NCBI GenBank assembly: GCA_016868955.1
Contig: VGFF01000075.1
Span: forward strand, 1-9,938
Direction: 5' to 3'
Source of the DNA: Armatimonadota bacterium
GTDB taxonomy: Bacteria; Sysuimicrobiota; Sysuimicrobiia; Sysuimicrobiales; VGFF01
Length of the DNA stretch: 9,938 nucleotides
Positions 1 to 6,503 of this stretch are shown here, piece after piece (within the stretch, counting starts at the first letter, position 1; the number at the start of each line of letters is the position of its first letter). The notes beneath the pieces are model-generated. The model searched no databases. It was not told the DNA's origin and saw only the letters and a program-made list of their open reading frames with translations. A program made the translations under genes and the position numbers.

Positions 1-450
1 GACGCGGTTCAGAAGTACCTCGTGAAGGAGATCCAGAGCGTCTACCGGTCCCAGGGCGTCGAGATCAACGACAAGCACATCGAGGTCATCGTCCGGCAGA
101 TGATGCGTCGCGGAAAGATCCTCGACGAAGGCGATGCCGACTACCTGCCGGGCGAGGTCGTGGACATCTTCGCGCTGCGCGATGTGAACCAGCAGATCGA
201 AGCGAACGAGGGACGGCAGGCGACGGTTGAGCCGATGCTCATGGGCATCACCAAGGGATCGCTCGCGACGGATTCGTTCCTTTCGGCCGCGTCGTTCCAA
301 GAGACGGCACGCGTGTTGACGGACGCGGCGATCAAGGGCAAGGTCGATCCGTTGATCGGCCTGAAGGAGAACGTCATCATCGGCAAGCTCATCCCGGCCG
401 GTACGGGCATGGCGCGGTACCGACAGATGAAGGTCGCTGTCGAAGTATAA
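1..450 (+). CDS. rpoC: RNA polymerase beta' subunit, C-terminal part (partial at 5' end)
   Basis: This is the last 149 codons of the largest catalytic subunit of RNA polymerase, read in frame from base 1 to a TAA at 448-450. The gene begins upstream of the window, so the methionine codons inside it are not starts. Recognisable RpoC tail blocks are YLVKEIQSVYRSQGVEIND near the start (the conserved C-terminal clamp-region helix), DSFLSAASFQET in the middle and LIGLKENVIIGKLIPAGTGM near the end. These are among the most conserved stretches of bacterial beta'. The active-site aspartate triad lies upstream and is not visible. The gene is followed 40 bases later by a strong terminator, so the rpo operon ends here instead of running on into the str genes as it often does. 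Confidence 0.97.
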   Translation, partial: DAVQKYLVKEIQSVYRSQGVEINDKHIEVIVRQMMRRGKILDEGDADYLPGEVVDIFALRDVNQQIEANEGRQATVEPMLMGITKGSLATDSFLSAASFQETARVLTDAAIKGKVDPLIGLKENVIIGKLIPAGTGMARYRQMKVAVEV

Positions 451-490
451 GGTTCTAGGGGTCGGCGCTGGCCGACCGCGCAGGGTCCAA

Positions 491-530
491 ACAGAGGCTC
501 GGGACGAGTGTCCCGAGCCTCTGTTTTTTT
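491..530 (+). terminator. Rho-independent terminator of the rpoBC operon
   Basis: A perfect 15-bp stem (491-505 paired with 510-524) with a 4-base loop GAGT is followed by a run of seven T (524-530). It starts 40 bases after the rpoC stop codon. This is a canonical intrinsic terminator and implies that mscL and the str genes downstream have their own promoters. Confidence 0.95.
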
Positions 531-553
531 GTTGGCGAACGATTCAGAACTCG

Positions 554-570
554 CGCACGAAAAAGGTGCG
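554..570 (+). repeat. Small inverted repeat upstream of mscL
   Basis: CGCAC (554-558) and GTGCG (566-570) flank the A-rich loop GAAAAAG. It lies between the rpoC terminator and mscL, where the mscL promoter must be. It could be a short operator or a chance hairpin. I see no convincing -35/-10 pair in 531-618. Confidence 0.25.
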
Positions 571-630
571 ACTTTGTTAGCCTCGACGTTCCCTGGTTGT
601 CCGAGCACCACTTAGTCCATGGAGGAGCCT

Positions 631-999
631 ATGCTCAAAGGTTGTCGCGATTTCATAATGAAGGGCAACGTCGTCGACCTGGCGGTCGCCGTCATGATCG
701 GCGCGGAGTTCGGAGCGGTCGTTGACTCCCTGGTGAAGGACGACATCACGCCGCTCATCGGCGCGGTCGGCGGCACGCCCGACTTCTCGGAACTGGCTTT
801 GGCACCGATCAAGATTGGGGATTTCCTCAACGCGATCATCGCGTTCCTCGTGAAGGCGGCGGCGGTCTACTTCATCGTTGTCGTGCCGGTGCAGCGAGCG
901 ATGGCGATGATGGCGGGGCCTAAAGCGGCAGCGCCGGCGGAACCGCCGGCCGACGTCAAGCTGCTGACCGAGATCCGCGACCTGTTGAAGACCCGCTAG
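631..999 (+). CDS. mscL: Large-conductance mechanosensitive channel MscL
   Basis: MscL is a homopentameric inner-membrane channel that opens under membrane tension and releases solutes during hypo-osmotic shock. I take the ATG at 631 (122 residues) because GGAGGAG at 621-627 is its ribosome binding site; an in-frame ATG at 619 overlaps that site and is unlikely to be used. Visible parts are the N-terminal amphipathic helix (MLKGCRDFIMKG), the first membrane/pore helix with the signature GNVVDLAVAV at 12-21, a short periplasmic loop, the second membrane helix (about 64-87), an Ala/Pro-rich linker, and the conserved C-terminal bundle LLTEIRDLL at 111-119. The overall form is closest to the actinobacterial type. 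Oddities are a shortened loop and acidic residues E26, D32 and D38 where relatives usually carry small, polar or apolar residues. It is a single-gene unit between two terminators. Confidence 0.93.
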   Translation: MLKGCRDFIMKGNVVDLAVAVMIGAEFGAVVDSLVKDDITPLIGAVGGTPDFSELALAPIKIGDFLNAIIAFLVKAAAVYFIVVVPVQRAMAMMAGPKAAAPAEPPADVKLLTEIRDLLKTR

Positions 1000-1047
1000 C
1001 GCCAGGCCGGGGCGGACGTCGCCGGGGCCGCATCCATCCCCGCACGC

Positions 1048-1080
1048 AGAAGGGCCCGCGACAGCGTCGCGGGCCCTTCT
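1048..1080. terminator. Shared bidirectional hairpin between convergent mscL and cox operon
   Basis: A perfect 15-bp stem (1048-1062 with 1066-1080) closes an AGC loop. It is 48 bases past the mscL stop and 46 bases past the subunit IV stop on the opposite strand. Neither side has a T run, so it is either a U-less terminator or an mRNA 3' end stabiliser. Its position between converging genes supports a terminator role in both directions. Confidence 0.75.
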
Positions 1081-1126
1081 CACATGTACGGTCGCCTCGG
1101 TCCATCGCCGGGAGATTCGATTCGCG

Positions 1127-1567
1127 CTAGTGGCCCGACCGAGGTGTCGCCGCGGGGGCCGGCGCATGCGTCGGCGTTCCGTGGCTCGGACCCGCGCCCT
1201 CCTTCATCCCCGGGTTGACGGCCCGAAACGTATGGGCGTCAGGAAGGATCATGACGTACAACAACACGAGCAGGACGATGGGCACGAGCAGAATCAAGAC
1301 GAGCGAGCGGCGCTCGAACTTCAAGTGCATGAAGTAGGCCATGATCAAGCCGGCTTTCAGCACTGTCAGCGCGATGAGGCTTCCGATCCGCATGAACGCC
1401 GGCAGGTCCAGGCCGAACCAAGCCTTGGCCTCCACGATCGCGACTTCGACGAGCGTGATCGCCAGCAGATAGAACCAGGTGGTGGCGTAGCCCGCGTAGC
1501 CGCCGCCGTGCGCGTGGCCCGCGTCCGTGCCTGGCGGCCTTCCGTGCCCATGCGTTTGCGTCGTCAT
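1127..1567 (-). CDS. Cytochrome c oxidase subunit IV-like membrane protein
   Basis: This is a small accessory subunit of the oxidase, last gene of the operon. It belongs to the bacterial COX4/CtaF/CyoD-like group, whose members have three membrane helices and help assemble or stabilise the subunit I-III core. I choose the ATG at 1567 (146 residues, beginning MTTQTHGHG) because GGAGG lies seven bases before it (1579-1575); the open frame extends 24 codons further but has no such signal and overlaps subunit III. Three membrane segments are visible: around WFYLLAITLVEVAIVEA, IGSLIALTVLKAGLIMAYFM and LVLILLVPIVLLVLLYVMIL. The motif KAGLIMAYFMHLKFE is typical of the family. The soluble N-terminus is rich in His and Gly and the C-terminal tail is rich in Pro, Ala and His; both are longer than usual. 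It follows the second subunit III gene by 14 bases. Confidence 0.88.
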   Translation of the reverse strand: MTTQTHGHGRPPGTDAGHAHGGGYAGYATTWFYLLAITLVEVAIVEAKAWFGLDLPAFMRIGSLIALTVLKAGLIMAYFMHLKFERRSLVLILLVPIVLLVLLYVMILPDAHTFRAVNPGMKEGAGPSHGTPTHAPAPAATPRSGH

Positions 1568-1581
1568 TGGCGATCCTCCGC

Positions 1582-2457
1582 TCAAATCAAGTACATCAAC
1601 GTGAAGACGAAGACCCACACGAGGTCGACGAAGTGCCAATAGAGTCCGACGTTTTCCACCCTCTCAGAACGCGTGAAGTGATCCACGGGCATCGGAGGCT
1701 CCGGCGCTTCCTCTACGACCTTGATGGCGCTCGCCGGAAACGTCTCGGCGTCGTTCGTCGCTTTTCCGGGCACGAGCGCTACGACCTGGTCGTTCCGCAC
1801 GTTCACCGTCTCGACCGTCGATTCAGGGGCCTGCGGCTTGCTCAGCAGCTTCACCCGCGCGCCGACGTCGATGCGCCGGCCGTTTCGATCTCGAAGCGGG
1901 TTCCGCCACGCCTCCATCGCCATCCGTTCCTGACGGACCCGCAGCAAAACGTAGCCGAGGTAGATCACGCCGCTGGTGACATGGGAGCCGTGAAAGCCGG
2001 TCACGACGAAGAACGAGGCGCTGAACGCCGGCACGCCCCACGGGTTCGTGCTCAGGGTCGCGCCCTCGTGAATGAAGTGAGACCACTCGTACGCCTGGAA
2101 CCCCAGGAAGATGATGCCACCGACGATCGTGTAGATCAGGAAACGCTCCACCCGGCGATGGTCGCTCGCTTTCGCGGCCTGCACTGCCACCGCCATCGTG
2201 GCGCTGCTGCAGATGAGGATGAACGTCATCGTCGTGACGAGCCCGATCCCGAAGATCTCCAGTTGCGGCGGCCAATTCGCCACGCTGCTGCGCGCGATCG
2301 CGTAGGCGGTGAGCAGCCCGCCGAACGTAAACGCGTCGGAGAGGAGGAAGATCCACATCATGAGCTTCCCCCAGCTCAAGCCGAACGGTGAGACGCCGCC
2401 GCGCCATTCGCGGGACGTTTCCGTACCGGCTTCGACCGAACTTACCGCTTCCGCCAT
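1582..2457 (-). CDS. coxC: Cytochrome c oxidase subunit III (second copy, with inserted domain)
   Basis: Subunit III is a non-catalytic membrane subunit of aa3-type oxidases that binds subunit I, holds lipids and supports proton uptake into the D channel. The 291-residue protein starts at ATG 2457 behind a strong AAGGGAGG (2472-2465). It is the five-helix form, lacking the first two helices of the seven-helix type. Conserved blocks are WIFLLSDAFTFGG (34-47, with Asp where many relatives have the DCCD-reactive Glu), GFQAYEW (119-125), FFVVTGFHGSHV (149-160) and LYWHFVDLVW (272-281) at the last helix. Between the last two helices, roughly residues 184-262, there is a soluble stretch of about 75 residues that ordinary subunit III lacks. 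By the known topology this loop faces the cytoplasm. The gene lies 30 bases after the other subunit III gene. Function as subunit III is secure; the role of the insert is unknown. Confidence 0.93.
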   Translation of the reverse strand: MAEAVSSVEAGTETSREWRGGVSPFGLSWGKLMMWIFLLSDAFTFGGLLTAYAIARSSVANWPPQLEIFGIGLVTTMTFILICSSATMAVAVQAAKASDHRRVERFLIYTIVGGIIFLGFQAYEWSHFIHEGATLSTNPWGVPAFSASFFVVTGFHGSHVTSGVIYLGYVLLRVRQERMAMEAWRNPLRDRNGRRIDVGARVKLLSKPQAPESTVETVNVRNDQVVALVPGKATNDAETFPASAIKVVEEAPEPPMPVDHFTRSERVENVGLYWHFVDLVWVFVFTLMYLI

Positions 2458-2487
2458 GCCGTGCCTCCCTTGGAAATTCGACGATCT

Positions 2488-3120
2488 CTAGAACGCGAAT
2501 AGGACTGCGAACAGCGTCAGCCACAGGACGCCGAGGAAATGCCAGTAGATCGCGAACGCGTCGACGCCGCCGCGATGGCGCGCGTCGTAGGCGCCCTGCC
2601 TGCCTTGCGAGAGGACGACGCCGAGCGCGATCAGCCCCCCCGCGAGGTGCGCGCCGTGGACGCCCGTAAAGAGGTACAAGTATGAGCTGTGCGGGCTCGA
2701 CGCGAGGAATACGCCGGCGTCGGCGAGCGCTCGCCAGGCGGAAATCTGCGCCGCCAGGAACGCGATGCCCAGTGCCGCAACGCCCAACAACTGGGCGACG
2801 AAGCTGCGCTGCGCGCCCCGCGCCAAGGCGCGGCGGGCTGCCTCCAGTGAGACGCTGCTGCCGAGGATCGCGGCCGTACCGACCCACAAGGCAGGCGGGG
2901 CCGCGACCGCGCCCCAGTCCATACCGCCGCGGCGGCCGCTGTACGCGCTGACGAGCCCGAAGAACAACATCGTGATCGAACCAACGATCGCCCAAGCAGT
3001 GATCGTCAGGCTCGCCTGCGGCTCACCGCGCTGGGGCCGACCATTATCGTCCCTGGCCGATGGGCGCCGAGGCGGCGGGGCGGACGGCGCGCGCCGCGTG
3101 TCGCGAACGGCCTTGCTCAC
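2488..3120 (-). CDS. Cytochrome c oxidase subunit III paralogue (first copy, divergent)
   Basis: This 210-residue membrane protein is a second, divergent member of the heme-copper oxidase subunit III family. It starts with GTG at 3120, only four bases after the coxA stop, so translation is probably coupled. About 37 N-terminal residues are rich in Arg, Pro and Ser and look soluble. Five membrane segments follow, around 38-60, 70-90, 107-126, 145-170 and 188-210. Family marks are QISAWRAL (125-132), SSYLYLFTGVHGAHLAGG (145-162, matching the TGFHG.H block) and IYWHFLGVLWL (191-201). The acidic residue usual in the first of these helices is absent (GSITMLFFG), and the Asp after YWHF is Gly. So it keeps the fold but lacks residues linked to proton uptake in classical subunit III. 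It may pair with the next gene in the complex or have a structural role. Confidence 0.87.
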   Translation of the reverse strand: MSKAVRDTRRAPSAPPPRRPSARDDNGRPQRGEPQASLTITAWAIVGSITMLFFGLVSAYSGRRGGMDWGAVAAPPALWVGTAAILGSSVSLEAARRALARGAQRSFVAQLLGVAALGIAFLAAQISAWRALADAGVFLASSPHSSYLYLFTGVHGAHLAGGLIALGVVLSQGRQGAYDARHRGGVDAFAIYWHFLGVLWLTLFAVLFAF

Positions 3121-3124
3121 CGCG

Positions 3125-4870
3125 TCAGTGCTCCGTCACGACGCCGGCTTTCTGCGGCGTTACCCACTGCGGAATGTAGTCGTCCTTCGCGCCAGGCACG
3201 CTGTACTCGTAGGCCCCGCGATGGACCGCCGGCACCTCGCCGACCCAGTTTCCGTGCGGCGGCGGCGTCGGCGTCGACCACTCCAGCGTCGTGGCCCGCC
3301 ACGGATTGTCGGCCGAATTCGGTCCGTGCGTCAGGCTCCATATCAGGTTGTATGCGAAGACGAGGCCGCCGATGAAGATCATGAACGCCGAGATCGTGAT
3401 GACGATGTTGATGTCGTGCATCCGCGTGATGTAGCCGAACGCTTCGAAGCTGAAGATCCGCCGATGCATGCCGCCGATGCCGAGGATGTACATCGGGAAG
3501 AACGTGCCGTAAAGGCCGATCAACGACAGCCAGAAGTGAACGCGGCCCATGCCCTCGTGCATCATCCGGCCGAACATCTTCGGGAACCAGTAGTAGACGC
3601 CGGTGAAGATCCCGAACAGCGCGGCCGCGCCCATGACGAGGTGGAAGTGACCGATGACGAAGTACGTGTTGTGCAGCGCGATGTCCAGCGCGGCATTGCC
3701 GAGGAAGATGCCCGTCAGGCCGCCGGCGGTGAACAGCGAGATGAACCCGATCGAGAACAGCATCGAGGTCGAGAAGTAGATCTTGCCGCGCCATAGCGTC
3801 GCCATCCAGTTGAACGTCTTGACCGCCGACGGAATTGCGATCGCCAGCGTCATCGCTGCGAACGCCGTGCCGAGCATTGGGTGCATCCCCGTGACGTACA
3901 TGTGGTGGCCCCAGACGAGGAAGCTGAGCACGCCGATCGCGAGCATCGAAACGACCATCGCCTTGTAGCCGAAGATCGGTTTGCGCGCGAAGTTCGCCAG
4001 CGTGTCCGAGACCATCCCCATCGGCGGCAGGATGACGATGTATACCTCGGGATGGCCCATGAACCAGAACAAGTGCTGGTAGAGGAGGGGGTTGCCGCCC
4101 TTGTGGTCGACGAGCTGACCGCCGAGGAACAGGCCGGCGGGGACGTAGAAGCTTGTGCCGGCAATGCGGTCTAACAACAGCAGCAGCGCGCCGCCGGTAA
4201 CGACGGGGAAGCTCAGCAGCGCCAACACCGAGGCGATGAACAAGGACCACACTGTCAACGGCAGGCGCCAGAACGTCATGCCGCGCACGCGCATTTGTAG
4301 AATTGTCGTCAGGTAGTTGAGGGATCCGAACAGGGACGAGATCAAGAAGATCGCGATCGACAGCAACCAGAGGTCTTGTCCGAGCCCCGATCCGGGCGCC
4401 GCGCCCCGCAAGGCGCTGAGCGGCGGATACGCCGTCCAGCCGCCGCTCAGAGGGCCGCCAGGGACGAAGAAGCTCGCCAGCAGCGGGATGATCGACACGA
4501 CGTAGGTCCAGTACGAGAGCATGTTGATGAACGGGAACGCCATGTCGCGCGCACCGATCTTCAGCGGGATCAAGAAGTTGCCGAACCCGCCGATCAGCGC
4601 CGGCGTCAGCACGAAGAAGATCATGATCGTGCCGTGCATGCTGATCGCGGCCAGATAGGAGTCTGCCTTGAGGACGCCGCTGTTCGGCCACGCCAGCTGC
4701 GTCCGGATCGCCATCGCCAACGCGCCGCCGATGAGCATCATGAACAGCGACGTGATCAGATACTGAACGCCGATGACCTTGTGATCGTAGCTGAAGATAT
4801 ACTTCGAAACGAAGCTCTGCGGATCCTCGTGCGCGTGAGCGTCCGGATGCGCCGCTGTTGCCGTTGCCAT
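3125..4870 (-). CDS. coxA: Cytochrome c oxidase subunit I (aa3-type, A family)
   Basis: This is the catalytic subunit, which reduces O2 to water at a heme a3-CuB centre and pumps protons across the inner membrane. I choose ATG 4870 (581 residues, MATATAAHP) because AAGGAGA at 4883-4877 precedes it; an open extension of 33 codons upstream is Arg-rich and overlaps coxB. All ligands are present: H79 and H410 for low-spin heme a, H408 for heme a3, and H273, H322 and H323 for CuB, with Y277 in GHPEVY as the cross-linked tyrosine. The D channel is intact (D109, N98, N116, gate E275) and so is the K-channel lysine K351 (SAVKTFNW). This marks an A-type oxidase. About twelve membrane helices span 30-512. 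The N-terminus is His-rich and the C-terminal tail (about 513-581) is soluble. It lies 38 bases after coxB. Confidence 0.98.
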   Translation of the reverse strand: MATATAAHPDAHAHEDPQSFVSKYIFSYDHKVIGVQYLITSLFMMLIGGALAMAIRTQLAWPNSGVLKADSYLAAISMHGTIMIFFVLTPALIGGFGNFLIPLKIGARDMAFPFINMLSYWTYVVSIIPLLASFFVPGGPLSGGWTAYPPLSALRGAAPGSGLGQDLWLLSIAIFLISSLFGSLNYLTTILQMRVRGMTFWRLPLTVWSLFIASVLALLSFPVVTGGALLLLLDRIAGTSFYVPAGLFLGGQLVDHKGGNPLLYQHLFWFMGHPEVYIVILPPMGMVSDTLANFARKPIFGYKAMVVSMLAIGVLSFLVWGHHMYVTGMHPMLGTAFAAMTLAIAIPSAVKTFNWMATLWRGKIYFSTSMLFSIGFISLFTAGGLTGIFLGNAALDIALHNTYFVIGHFHLVMGAAALFGIFTGVYYWFPKMFGRMMHEGMGRVHFWLSLIGLYGTFFPMYILGIGGMHRRIFSFEAFGYITRMHDINIVITISAFMIFIGGLVFAYNLIWSLTHGPNSADNPWRATTLEWSTPTPPPHGNWVGEVPAVHRGAYEYSVPGAKDDYIPQWVTPQKAGVVTEH

Positions 4871-4908
4871 CGATCGTCTCCTTCGTTCTCGCGCGGTCTC
4901 GACTCCGT

Positions 4909-5763
4909 CTAACGCGCGGCGCCGCGCGGCGCCGCCGCGTCGGCCAGCGTCTTCTGCTGCTTGACCCAAGTGTCGAACTCCGCTTGCGTCACGACTTGGA
5001 TCTGCCCGCGCATCGCATAGTGCCCGACGCCGCAGACGAACCCGCAGGCGATGTCGTAGGTGCCGGTGCGCGTCGGCGTGAAGTACGTTTCGTTGCTCAC
5101 GCCCGAAAGCATGTACCGCTTGGTCCGGAAGGCCGGCACGTAGAACTCGTGGATGACGTCGCGCGTACGGAGCAGCGTGCGAACCGGCCGGTTGACGACG
5201 ACGCGGATCTCGCTGTTGACGACGTCGTCGCGTGACGCCGGATCCTTGCGGTCTACGTTGTAGGGTTCGGCGACGTCATTGTCGGTCCGGCCCAACACGC
5301 CGTCGGCGCCTGGGTACCGAGCCGACCACCCGAACTGCTCGGCGCGCACCTCGACGACGAACGCGTCCGGACCCGGTGGCCGGTGGATGTTCGACCAGAG
5401 TAGGATGCCCGCGACGCTCAAGCCCAACATCGCCAGCCCGGGCAGGATCGTGTACGTCAGCTCCAACACGACGTTGTGCGGGAAGTAGTGGGCCTTGCTG
5501 GCCGCGCCGCGTGATCGATATTGGATGACGAAGTAGCCGAGCAGCGCGTGAACGAGGATGAACATCGCGCCGGTGAGAACCAAGATGATATCGAACATGC
5601 GATCGATTTCTGCGCCGTGCTGCGACGCGAGAGGGAGGAACCACCAGCGATCGCGCGCGTAAAGGATCGAGATGACGCCGACGATCATGAAGGACCAGAT
5701 CAGCAACCCCAGCGACAAACCCGATCGCTGGACACGCTCCAGTTGATTGTCCGCCTGACTCAT
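4909..5763 (-). CDS. coxB: Cytochrome c oxidase subunit II (CuA subunit)
   Basis: Subunit II accepts electrons from cytochrome c or another donor at the binuclear CuA site on the outer face of the membrane and passes them to heme a. I use ATG 5763 (284 residues, MSQADNQ); AGGAGGTG at 5783-5776 is its likely ribosome binding site, somewhat far away, and a GTG at 5778 overlaps that site. Three hydrophobic segments (about 18-36, 57-80, 101-124) precede a cupredoxin domain (about 134-258). CuA ligands are H205, C240, C244, H248 and M251 in CGFVCGVGHYAM. The usual Glu between the cysteines (C-x-E-x-C) is F242. A long acidic loop (about 152-184, with LGRTDND and DPASRDD) resembles, from memory, subunit II of oxidases partnered with alternative complex III. 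No cytochrome c domain is fused. It is the first gene of the operon. Confidence 0.95.
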   Translation of the reverse strand: MSQADNQLERVQRSGLSLGLLIWSFMIVGVISILYARDRWWFLPLASQHGAEIDRMFDIILVLTGAMFILVHALLGYFVIQYRSRGAASKAHYFPHNVVLELTYTILPGLAMLGLSVAGILLWSNIHRPPGPDAFVVEVRAEQFGWSARYPGADGVLGRTDNDVAEPYNVDRKDPASRDDVVNSEIRVVVNRPVRTLLRTRDVIHEFYVPAFRTKRYMLSGVSNETYFTPTRTGTYDIACGFVCGVGHYAMRGQIQVVTQAEFDTWVKQQKTLADAAAPRGAAR

Positions 5764-6060
5764 CCGGGCCTTGCCCACCTCCTGCCCTTAATCAACCACT
5801 CCATACGATACGCTTGAGATCCGGTCGAAGCCAGCCGGGCGTACTCGTCGCCCCCGTGCGACGGCGCGCTCGCTCCGCCCTAATGCCTACACGCGTTCTG
5901 GATGGCACCCCAAAACCCTTTCGGGGTGGCCGCCCGGGGTCGTTGGAACGGGACTTCATTAAGACGCGATGGGGCTGACGCGCCGTTGCGCTTCTATTTG
6001 GAAGCTCGCCGTCCAGTATAGGGGAGCCGGGCACGCACCGCGACCCCGGCCAATGTCCCC
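5764..6060 (-). other. Leader and promoter region of the cox operon, no gene
   Basis: I see no credible gene here; the open frames are Arg/Pro-rich and lack ribosome binding sites. Read on the minus strand it holds a good -10 hexamer TATACT (6020-6015) with no clear -35, and a weaker candidate TATGGA near the coxB start. Hairpins include CACCCC/GGGGTG (5906-5911 with 5923-5928), which encloses an alternative CCCGAAAGGG followed by TTTT on the minus strand, and CGTCGC/GCGACG (5846-5851 with 5858-5863). If TATACT is the real promoter, the cox mRNA has an untranslated leader of about 240 bases. Confidence 0.4.
6015..6020 (-). promoter_or_regulatory. Possible -10 element for the cox operon
   Basis: On the minus strand these bases read TATACT, a five-of-six match to the sigma-70 -10 consensus. 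No good -35 hexamer lies 16 to 18 bases upstream, so it may depend on an activator, or it may be chance. Confidence 0.35.
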
Positions 6061-6069
6061 AATCGATCG

Positions 6070-6099
6070 TTGACACGACGAACGAATTATTGCTAGGAT
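6070..6099 (+). promoter_or_regulatory. Sigma-70 promoter of the L7Ae-rpsL-rpsG-fusA operon
   Basis: A perfect -35 TTGACA (6070-6075) is separated by 18 bases from TAGGAT (6094-6099), and TGC just before it forms an extended -10 (TG at 6091-6092). Transcription would start near 6106, about 43 bases before the L7Ae start. This is the clearest promoter in the window and fits a highly expressed ribosomal operon cut off from rpoC. Confidence 0.85.
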
Positions 6100-6148
6100 C
6101 CGAAGGCTGTCCGTTCGTAGGAGCGGTCCGTGGTACCGATCGCGCGAG

Positions 6149-6415
6149 GTGAAAGCGCCCTTGACATTGGATGAGCTCAGGGCGGCGCCGCGTCGTGCGG
6201 TAGGATCGAACCAGACGACGAAGGCCGTTCGCCGGGGTATGGCTACGGTCGTCTTCGTCGCCCGCGATTCCGACCGCCGCCTCGTAGCCACGATCTTGGA
6301 GGCCGCCCGGGCAGCAGGCGTCCCGGTGATCGAATCCGAGTCCGGGCGCGAGATCGGCAGGGCATGTGGGATTGCGGTCGGCGCGATTGCGGCCGCGGTC
6401 CTGAAAGCTTCGTAA
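6149..6415 (+). CDS. L7Ae/YbxF-family K-turn RNA-binding ribosomal protein
   Basis: This 88-residue protein belongs to the L7Ae/L30e/Gadd45 family. Bacterial members (YbxF, YlxQ) bind kink-turns in RNA and associate with ribosomes; YbxF is encoded between rpoC and rpsL in Bacillus, the same place relative to rpsL as here. The RNA-binding signature is AVGSNQTTKAVRRG (17-30), then the beta strand TVVFVARDSD (33-42), a helix (43-56), GVPVIE (57-62) and the end motif IGRACGIAVGAIAAAVLK (69-86). The given GTG start at 6149 has no clear ribosome binding site. A TTG at 6161 (84 residues, LTLDELRAA) lies behind GAGGTGA at 6146-6152 and fits the usual family length of about 82, so it is a serious alternative. 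The gene is the first after the strong promoter and is followed by a long gap before rpsL. Confidence 0.9.
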   Translation: MKAPLTLDELRAAPRRAVGSNQTTKAVRRGMATVVFVARDSDRRLVATILEAARAAGVPVIESESGREIGRACGIAVGAIAAAVLKAS

Positions 6416-6450
6416 CGAGCCGCCGAGACGGGCCCTGGTGCCCGAGAGGA

Positions 6451-6469
6451 CCGGTGCCGTTGGCGCCGG
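6451..6469 (+). repeat. GC-rich hairpin after the L7Ae gene
   Basis: CCGGTGCC (6451-6458) pairs with GGCGCCGG (6462-6469) through eight pairs, one of them G-U, around a GTT loop. It lies 36 bases past the L7Ae stop and has no T run. It may be a weak U-less terminator or only an mRNA 3' structure. Confidence 0.35.
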
Positions 6470-6503
6470 CCGCAATCTCGCGCCGTAGGAAGACGGGTGT
6501 CAT

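Noticed and set aside
4871..4969. 33-codon N-terminal extension of coxA
   Set aside because: It overlaps the end of coxB, is Arg-rich, and the ATG at 4870 has a good ribosome binding site.
5935..5985. CRISPR-like sequence GTCGTTGGAACGGGAC followed by ATTAAGAC
   Set aside because: It occurs once only; there are no repeats or spacers around it.
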